This document shows, piece by piece, positions 57,531 to 64,000 of a DNA stretch of 64,000 nucleotides. Under the pieces are notes generated by a model. It saw nothing but the letters and a program-made list of their open reading frames with translations. It did not search any database and was not told the origin of the DNA. The DNA is taken from NCBI RefSeq assembly GCF_052857255.1, contig NC_135500.1, positions 51,052,272 through 51,116,271 on the forward strand. Direction: 5' to 3'. Numbering within the stretch: the stretch's first letter is position 1; each line of letters begins with the position of its first letter. Both the position numbers and the translations under genes were made by a program. This DNA is from Amblyomma americanum (lineage: Eukaryota; Arthropoda; Arachnida; Ixodida; Ixodidae).

Positions 57531-57800
57531 TGAAGTCGCAGATATTTAAGTGTAACATATTTTCTAAAAACTAAAAATATGCGCCGTTTAGAGATTGCCA
57601 AACACAAAAATCGAAAACAAAGTGCGGTGAGGAATATGCAAACAAAACATAAAAAATTCGACCTTTCCTCTGCAGAGGGCCACGAAAAACGATTAAAAAG
57701 CATTTCTGAAGTCGCGGATACATAAGTGTAATACATTTTCTGAAAGCTGAAGAAATGCTATATCAGCAAAGCACAAAATTCGAAAATTGATTTTGACAAA
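57531..57800. repeat. 176-bp tandem repeat, about 1.5 copies
   Basis: TGAAGTCGCAGATATTTAAG at 57531 recurs as TGAAGTCGCGGATACATAAG at 57707. Similarity continues through GTGTAA, ATTTTCT and CAAAGCACAAAATTCGAAAA-like parts. Confidence 0.7.
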
Positions 57801-58236
57801 TCAAATTCTCACTCTACCTTAAAAGGGTGGAGACGCCAAATTTTTGGTTTGCGTGTTCTCTTTCTTTCAAACATTGCGTTATGGTACCATACATTGCGCA
57901 CTGCCCCAGGACACGTGATACGTGCTCCGCGGTTCATACATGTGCTTTAAATAATATATTATCTCAATATGTGTACCGAGCGATTTCGGTTTTGGTTTCC
58001 GAGTGCCAGGGTCTGTTATGATGGCACTCCCGAGGAAGAGCAGCAACCCTGGTCATGTGGGTCCCAAAAGTATTGACACATGGATCGCTGTGTCGTCTGC
58101 TCTCGTACACAGGCTATGCATACCAGGGCCTTTCGAAATGACGGCCGGTATACTGAGACACACTGCGCACAGTCATCCGGGAGAGGGGCGACAGTCGAAT
58201 AAACTAAAAGTTAACGTAAAAAAAAACTAAAGCAGG
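57801..58236. other. Intron sequence, nothing recognised
   Basis: GAATAAACTAAAAGTTAACG followed by TAAAAAAAAAC at about 58198-58228 resembles a polyadenylated end of an old insert. Confidence 0.3.
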
Positions 58237-59278
58237 TATTTTCAGGGCAAGAAACAAGCCACTTAAATTTAATCATATTGTTAAATATGCTGGACAACAA
58301 ATTGATATTTTACATGAGCATAAGATCCTAGGAGTTATTTTTTCATCTCAGCTGGGATTCGCAAGTCCATAGCCTCTGTAGAAAACTCTCGGCAACAACT
58401 GGAGCACTCTCTCTTTGCCGAACACTTCTCCCTACGAAAATAAAGCTGCAAATATATTACGCTCTATTTTCATCTCATCTAAATTACTGTAGCCTTATTT
58501 GGCTTACCACAACAAAAACAAACATTCAAAAAATACTTGCACTACAAAAAAAGGCCATTCGCTATATTGGCAATGTTTCGTTCCTACACTCGACCCAAAT
58601 GCTATTTCCCTCATACAAAATCGTCAGAGCTAATAACATATATGATTTTCGTATTTTCCGTTCTTTCTTCTTCTCAACTACTGAGCAGAAGAATTTTTTG
58701 GTACAAACTGCAAGCCTTACACCCCCCCAAAAAAGCAGTTATACCTACTCGTAGTACTGAATTATGCCATATTCCGCATTTCCGCAAAATCTACAAAATT
58801 TAGTCATTGCAACACAACCTCCCACAAATACTAAATCAGCCTCAATATGCCAAGATAATTTCATTTAACCAGTTTCAAGAATCCTTTTCCAAACTATAAG
58901 TAGTCGCGTTTCTGATATATGTTTGCTTCACTGACCTATTATTTCTCGTACCTGTATGCTATCTTGAGTTCAGTTATGATTGTACAAATCTCCAGTTTTA
59001 TTCAAATATGTATGTATGATGTATTCTTGGGTTATTTCTGATAATATTTAGAAACTAAGCTTGTTTGCATTTTGAATACTACTCAAAGTTAATATTGTAT
59101 AGTATCTGCTATTCTAGATCTTTCCATTGTTTCTCTTAACTATTGTTAACAACTATGTCGGCACTGCCTTGTAGAGGTTGTCTGGGCCATGTCAAGCTGT
59201 GATTTCACAGCTTTTAGCCCAGATATCCTTGCAAACTTTTTGTAAAATAAAATGAATTGAAATTGAATTGAATCAAGC
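58237..59278 (+). mobile_element. CR1/L2-like LINE 3' part with (AATTG)n tail
   Basis: In broken frames it encodes HEHKILGVIFSSQLGWDSQV, LLPTKIKLQIYYALFSSHLN, YCSLIW and ALQKKAIRYIGNVSFLHST, the RT thumb region of CR1/L2/Jockey-type LINEs. A 3' UTR follows, ending AAAATAAAATGAATTGAAAT and TGAATTGAAT. No RNase H is present, which separates it from the LINE at 4661-6330. Confidence 0.75.
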
Positions 59279-59289
59279 GGCTCGATTCT

Positions 59290-59400
59290 GCCTTTAGTAA
59301 AACTTGGTGCTGGGCTAGTTGGTTAGACATTCTTTGAAATAGGTTAGCGCCAAAAAAGGCGAATACAAGGCGAGAGAACGACGACACGACATAGAAGAGC
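59290..59400 (+). repeat. Penelope-like terminus
   Basis: GCTGGGCTAGTTGGTTAGAC and a purine-rich stretch with GAGAACGACGACACGAC match the family of ends at 31576 and 36510 in layout. Confidence 0.4.
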
Positions 59401-62108
59401 GCCGATTGTGCCGACCTCATTCGGCATACCGCGTGTGTCAACGCGGTATCTGCGCTGCATTTCGCTTTGCCACACTGCGCCGAAGCCGATGCTCGGCGGA
59501 CGTCTGTGTCGGTGGTCGGTAGACGACAGCGCGTCAGTCGGCCCATCCCCTGGTCACATTACAGCGACACGATGTCTCACTGGTGGTGCGGGCGAGGTGT
59601 CTCCATTACCTGAACCTATTATCTGTCTCTGTTCGTGCCGACCAATACCCGTCGCAGTCTTCACTTCGCTCCGTCCGCCCAGTCGCGCTGCGAGACTGCT
59701 CGGGGTACCGTGGCTGCTGCTGGCTTTTTACTGCTGCTTGTATAGCAACAGTTTGTGTATTCGCTAAGCGAATGCTTCAGGGTAATTCTACAGGATTCGG
59801 CATTTACCACGCGAGTTCGGAATTGCGCCAGGAATGCGCCTATGACGATGACTGAACCTCAGCGCTTATTTTGTTCAAGTTGCTGCCGAGACAGCAGCTG
59901 CGCGTTCGTTCGGCATTAAACGTTAAGCTTCATTCTACATAGGATGAATAATCTCTTCTTTTTTTGCGCCGGTGGTACGTTTACTTGTTTACGCAGTGCA
60001 ATATAACTCCGCGAATATCGCCGAAGAATGCGAGCGCCAGTCTGGGGAACGCTCCATAGCCAGGTTGCATACCACGTATGTCTGGGTATTCTCACTCGTT
60101 GTAACTGCTTTTCCCGATATGTCCAACACTGAGCTTTAACTGGCTTTATCTTGGCGGATGTATGGCGCTCATCTGTAGTAATTAAAATGGCTTAAGTTGT
60201 TGTCCACGTGCGACGCCTATACGATTGCTGCCGGGCGCTGCAGCTGCTGGCAGACTGGGTCACCTCGGCTTGCAGCGGTGCTTCCCGATCAATGTATTTG
60301 CGTGCTAAGATGTTAGTAATCCTCGATTTCAGGTCACTGTTGTCAAACCAATGCTGGATTACTATTTGTATTCGGTAAAACTCCTGAACTTGCTCTCCAC
60401 AACCGCCGACATCGCACATGCGAACCGCGCTGGCTATCTCCAAGCCTATTGGTACCGCTGGTGAGTCAAAGGGTGAACATATGAAATGTAGACGCTCGTT
60501 TCATTTGTTCGTTGTGCGGAGTAGGTGTAGACAATAGCAACTATAGTCATCATCTCATCGAAGTTAATGTTTCGCTCGGCCGCTGGTGCCGGTTGGTGCG
60601 TCAGCAATGGCCTATTTTCCGATCAGCGCACCTACCGCTTAGCGCCTGGCAGATGTCGCGCGTCGCCTTTCATAATAAGTCACATTACTGTGCTGTGACG
60701 TCCCTACTATTCACTGATATCGTTCCTACAGCTCTACGTCACCAACTACAGCGCTAGCGATGGGTCTCGATCATGAGAACGAGCGTTTAGTTACTCTTGA
60801 TAGCTGAACTAAAATATATGTTAAGTGTTCGTTGCATCTAATAGTGACTTTACGTAAAGAGGAAACCCAAAATGAGCTTTTTATAGCCTGGAACTTTGAT
60901 ATTTCAACACCTTCAATTCGCCTTGACAGCGCAGCTAGAATAAATCCCACATCAAACATCAGTACAGAGTCAAGTGCCCCTAACTGGCAAGCATTCTGAA
61001 AACTTCGAGCACAAAAAAAGAGAAAAACTAATATTGTATGTGCTGAAGCTTCTGTGGGTTCTGAGTTTCTCCTTTGCCTTTCCGCAGGTGTACTAAATGG
61101 CCTTTCCTACAGGTAAAGCAGAAAAGTGTGTTGTGTTAGTCGACAACATGTTGATCTAGTATAGACACGGTAAGAAAAAACGCGGCTGAAAACAACCGTT
61201 AGTGGCAGTTTGACCGGTTTTTATGAATCACTTTTAAGAGTCTTTAAAGGGACGCCGTTGACGAATAAATTTAGCCTGCGTCGATAGATAGCTGCCTTCA
61301 ATGATAAAAACGCTACTTTTAAAGACTCCGTTTTTGCAAGGTGGGAGTGGCCGGAAATTTAAAATACACGCATCGCCTTCACTCTCATGGAAGCACACTG
61401 CTGTGCTTAAACACAGTTATTTCGGTGCGCATTCCGGAGTTGGGTACAAAGGCCAAGCACTTCTTTTCGTTGTCCGACATGTCCGCGTAGTGAACCACCG
61501 GCAGCAGCTCTTCCGGGCTTAGTGCTGAACCCGCATTTAAAGTACGCCTCTATGCGACAGCCAAGTCCAATTTTTCTTAGATTGCGCAGCACCTCAAGGG
61601 TAAGCGATAGTCAGGATGAGAACTTTCTAAAGCTTACTGTGTAAGCATAACATGTGAACGCCTCTTACGACGAATTCTTAACGGAGGAGATTCTTGATAT
61701 TTAGAAGTTTACGGACAGGGCTAGTCAATTAGCAGGCTTAAAGTTATGATGAACAGTGCGAGATTGCAGCACGAGAATTTGCTGAAGCAATTTAGAAGAT
61801 TCGCACAGCGTGCCACACCTGAGACAATCGCGAAGTGCACCTCTTGTCACGTGTATGGAAGATGGTTTAGGTTTATCATACAAAAAATTATTGTTAGCGC
61901 CGGCGACTTGCGATTTTCTTTTTTTAAAAGCCTGTACGCGTGATGAGTGTTCCGTGTAAGGTGCCGTGGGCTGAACTTCCAGAGCACTAGCTGCTGTCGG
62001 AATCCATTCACTCCAAGGTGCGTCGCATTTTGGCGGCTCCCGCAAGTGGCGAATCAAGGGTATAAAGTTAGGCGAGTCGGTAACGATGATCCTTGATATG
62101 TAGTGCAA
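59401..62108. other. 2.7 kb of intron-like sequence, no supported gene
   Basis: The plus ORFs at 59408-59767 and 59583-59855 overlap in a GC-rich patch. A minus ORF at 60192-60443 (83 codons) is without a known domain. Confidence 0.35.
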
Positions 62109-62191
62109 GCAGGACGAAGGACAAGAAAGAGGTGCTTTGTTGGGCGGAGACAGTGGCTGTGTTGTGTACCTCTTTCGTTGTCCTTCGCCCC
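62109..62191. repeat. Inverted repeat, Penelope-like hairpin
   Basis: GCAGGACGAAGGACAAGAAA (from 62109) pairs with TTTCGTTGTCCTTCGCC (about 62173-62189); arms extend through GAGGT/ACCTC. Confidence 0.6.
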
Positions 62192-62404
62192 GTTCGCGCC
62201 ACATATCATGGCGAATCAAGCTGAGAATTGAGGGGACATTGCTCTGTTCGATATGCGCGCCTGTCCGGGAGGCCAGCGCGTAGTACTGTGAGGAACCGTA
62301 GTGCGTTGCGCGGGGCACAATGAAAGTTGGCGTCCCGGGGCCGCCATGATGTGCGCACCAGTCGGACGGGCACCGTAACCTCCTTATGACAAGACTATAC
62401 TGAC

Positions 62405-62536
62405 CGTTGAACGAGCGAGAACCTCGGGAGGAAGGTGCCCTCGATGTGTTGGGGCTGTCATCTTGGGATTCCGCGGAGCTCTCCCCAGTCGAAGAGCGTG
62501 GTGAAGACAGGCAGGATTCCCGCTGTGGGCGCTTCC
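62405..62536 (-). CDS. Candidate exon 1 (first found): Ser-rich cytoplasmic exon
   Basis: Minus-strand exon of 132 nt, acceptor CGCTCCTTGCAG and donor GTCAGTAT (GT at 62403-62404; GTCAGT is a tolerable donor). Phase 1 gives KRPQRESCLSSPRSSTGESS, AESQDDSPNTSRAP and RGSRSFN, very Ser-rich. Phase 0 is open as well, phase 2 has a stop. Phase 1 is chosen because it joins to exon 3, whose frame is fixed. The true start codon must lie in an exon further upstream on the minus strand. Confidence 0.5.
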
Positions 62537-64000
62537 CTGCAAGGAGCGTCATCGGTGGGGCAAGTTGGCACGACATTGGTTATCAAGCACAACGCAACCA
62601 AACGACGACGACGAGAAGCAGCACGTCCAGGAGCTGCAAATGGCAAGGGGAACTTGTGTCCTCCACGTGGTCGTCATCTGCCGTCTGGCTGAGCTGTGGT
62701 TTAACAATAATGCAGTGATGTTAATTTCAAAGGGATCGGCAGAAAAACGCTCGTTTACTTTGTGGTGCACTGAAAGGGAATGGTTGGAAGAGAAATCGCG
62801 TGACAGCTCTCGGGCGCCTTTCTTTTGAACGTTTTGCTAGGCACGTTGAGTTACCGTCATGAAGCGCTTCTCGTAGCGGCACGGCTCTGACTACAAGCAA
62901 CCAGCGTAGAATATCGACCTGTTTACCTAAGAGAAAATCTGATGACAAAACTCACCGATGTATTTTCTCTTTTAAGAAAACGACAGCCATATATCCAACG
63001 GTGTTCATCCGACTACATCACATCGCTGAATGAAGTGGCATTCAGTCTGTTCCTCCTGCCGTCGCGACGCGTCTGCTGCGCGCCGCATATGTCGAAGCAA
63101 TAATCTCGACAGCCCCCTTGCTGCTTTTCAGATTATCATTATCCATGATCTCGCGGTCCCTGGCCATCAGCGGACTCGTGCTTTAGGCTCTGCGTCTGTT
63201 TGATCTCTGAATAACGAAGAGCGCTGTCAGTCTAGCACAATACAGCTTGCCGCGACTAAACAATTGGAACTAAAGTATTTAAATCAAAGCAAATCTACGT
63301 TCAGGATTCGTCCCGTCAAATGCTTCTCATAGCCTCGCGCTGAAAACTGCAGGGCTGGGAAGAAAAAAGAAGTTCAGTATTAGCTCAGCTGCTGAGGAGG
63401 ATTGGAAAGCTTAGTGCTTTACAAAGAGCCCGTGTAGCCGTTTACCAAAGCGCATCGGGGACAAATGTAAATGTTCTTGGAATATGCAGATCTCTCTTGT
63501 ATTCAGTGCTGCCAAAATGAATAGTGAAAAAACAACCGGTACGTGTTCCAGTGTCCCTGAGCATCGGTCTTATGACCCTTGCCGAAAGCGGCGTACAAAC
63601 GCAAGGTGCCTGGAAGGCGACGTTGGCCCGGTAAAAAAAAAAGAGCCTGGACCTCCTACCGCGAAAAATAATTAAGAACACGACATCAAATTAATGGATA
63701 CGCGAATAAAAAGAAACAGTCCTCAGGTGTCTGAGTGAACGGCAATGGTGATGTTCCGTTAATATAGCCACGCAATAAGTCACTTCCTTCCTCTAACCAC
63801 ATTCTAGTAAAATGCCACTTCACTTTTATGTTAGCAGCGCGCTCGACGTCGTCTTGATGGTCTCAATTACAGATTAAACCGATGCCTGATGACTTCACGT
63901 GCGAAATTTATACGTTGTGGCCCGCGCAATCAACGTTCCTTTAGTTGTTAAAGCCAACAACATGAATTGCATAGACTTGCCTAGAGCTCCGGATAGTATA
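62537..64000. other. Window end, no supported gene
   Basis: A donor-like ACATCGGTGAGTTT (minus, about 62943-62956) could end an upstream exon, but its open phases (0 and 2) do not fit phase 1 of exon 1. Nothing else is recognised. Confidence 0.3.

Noticed and set aside
62943..62990. Upstream exon of the membrane protein gene ending at ACATCG/GTGAGT
   Set aside because: The frame needed to join exon 1 in phase 1 contains a TAA 15 nt upstream and no usable acceptor follows it.

Overview
This is a eukaryotic, repeat-dense genomic window. It most likely comes from a hard tick (Ixodidae, probably a metastriate genus). The evidence is the repeat content: tRNA-derived SINEs resembling the tick Ruka family, several Ty3/Gypsy lineages, many copies of one RTE-like LINE ending in (ATG)n tails, Penelope-like elements with a GIY-YIG domain, and an I/R1-type LINE with RNase H. 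There are no prokaryotic operons, rRNA or CRISPR arrays. The tick assignment rests on recognised repeat families, not on a database search.

Layout. Bases 1-4660 hold most of a recent Gypsy element (A): open Gag and integrase, and a protease/RT region with two frame changes and four in-frame stops. A minus-strand RNase-H LINE (4661-6330) lies against its 3' end. Bases 6.4-10 kb carry SINE, RTE and LINE scraps. Bases 10.3-15.1 kb are an old Mag-like Gypsy (B) interrupted by a LINE tail and by a second Gypsy remnant. Bases 17.3-22.3 kb are a decayed 5-kb Gypsy (C) with both LTRs recognisable; a SINE tail sits in frame inside its protease. Bases 22.6-23.4 kb carry a 248-codon ORF that begins in RTE endonuclease-like sequence and continues into an in-frame 57/60-bp tandem repeat. 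Bases 23.4-29.0 kb are AT-rich and nearly free of recognisable repeats, bounded by a GC-rich block with a strong minus-strand splice donor. The rest mixes RTE, SINE, Penelope and LINE fragments, a small LTR element with 4-bp flanking duplications (36.7-37.5 kb), and a 378-bp (CA)n tract.

Host gene. Six GC-rich minus-strand segments (62.4, 54.8, 51.6, 45.1, 43.1 and 30.8 kb) each have an acceptor and a donor. All have lengths divisible by 3 and can be read in phase 1, so they join into one open frame of 888 nt (296 codons). The predicted product is a type II membrane protein: a Pro/Ser/Gln-rich cytoplasmic tail, one transmembrane helix, then the start of an extracellular domain that weakly resembles the first strands of a GH18 fold. 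Both ends of the gene lie outside what I can identify. The transposon fragments sit in its very long introns.

Limits. Repeat boundaries are approximate (tens of bases), family names below the superfamily level are tentative, and no search or alignment program was run.
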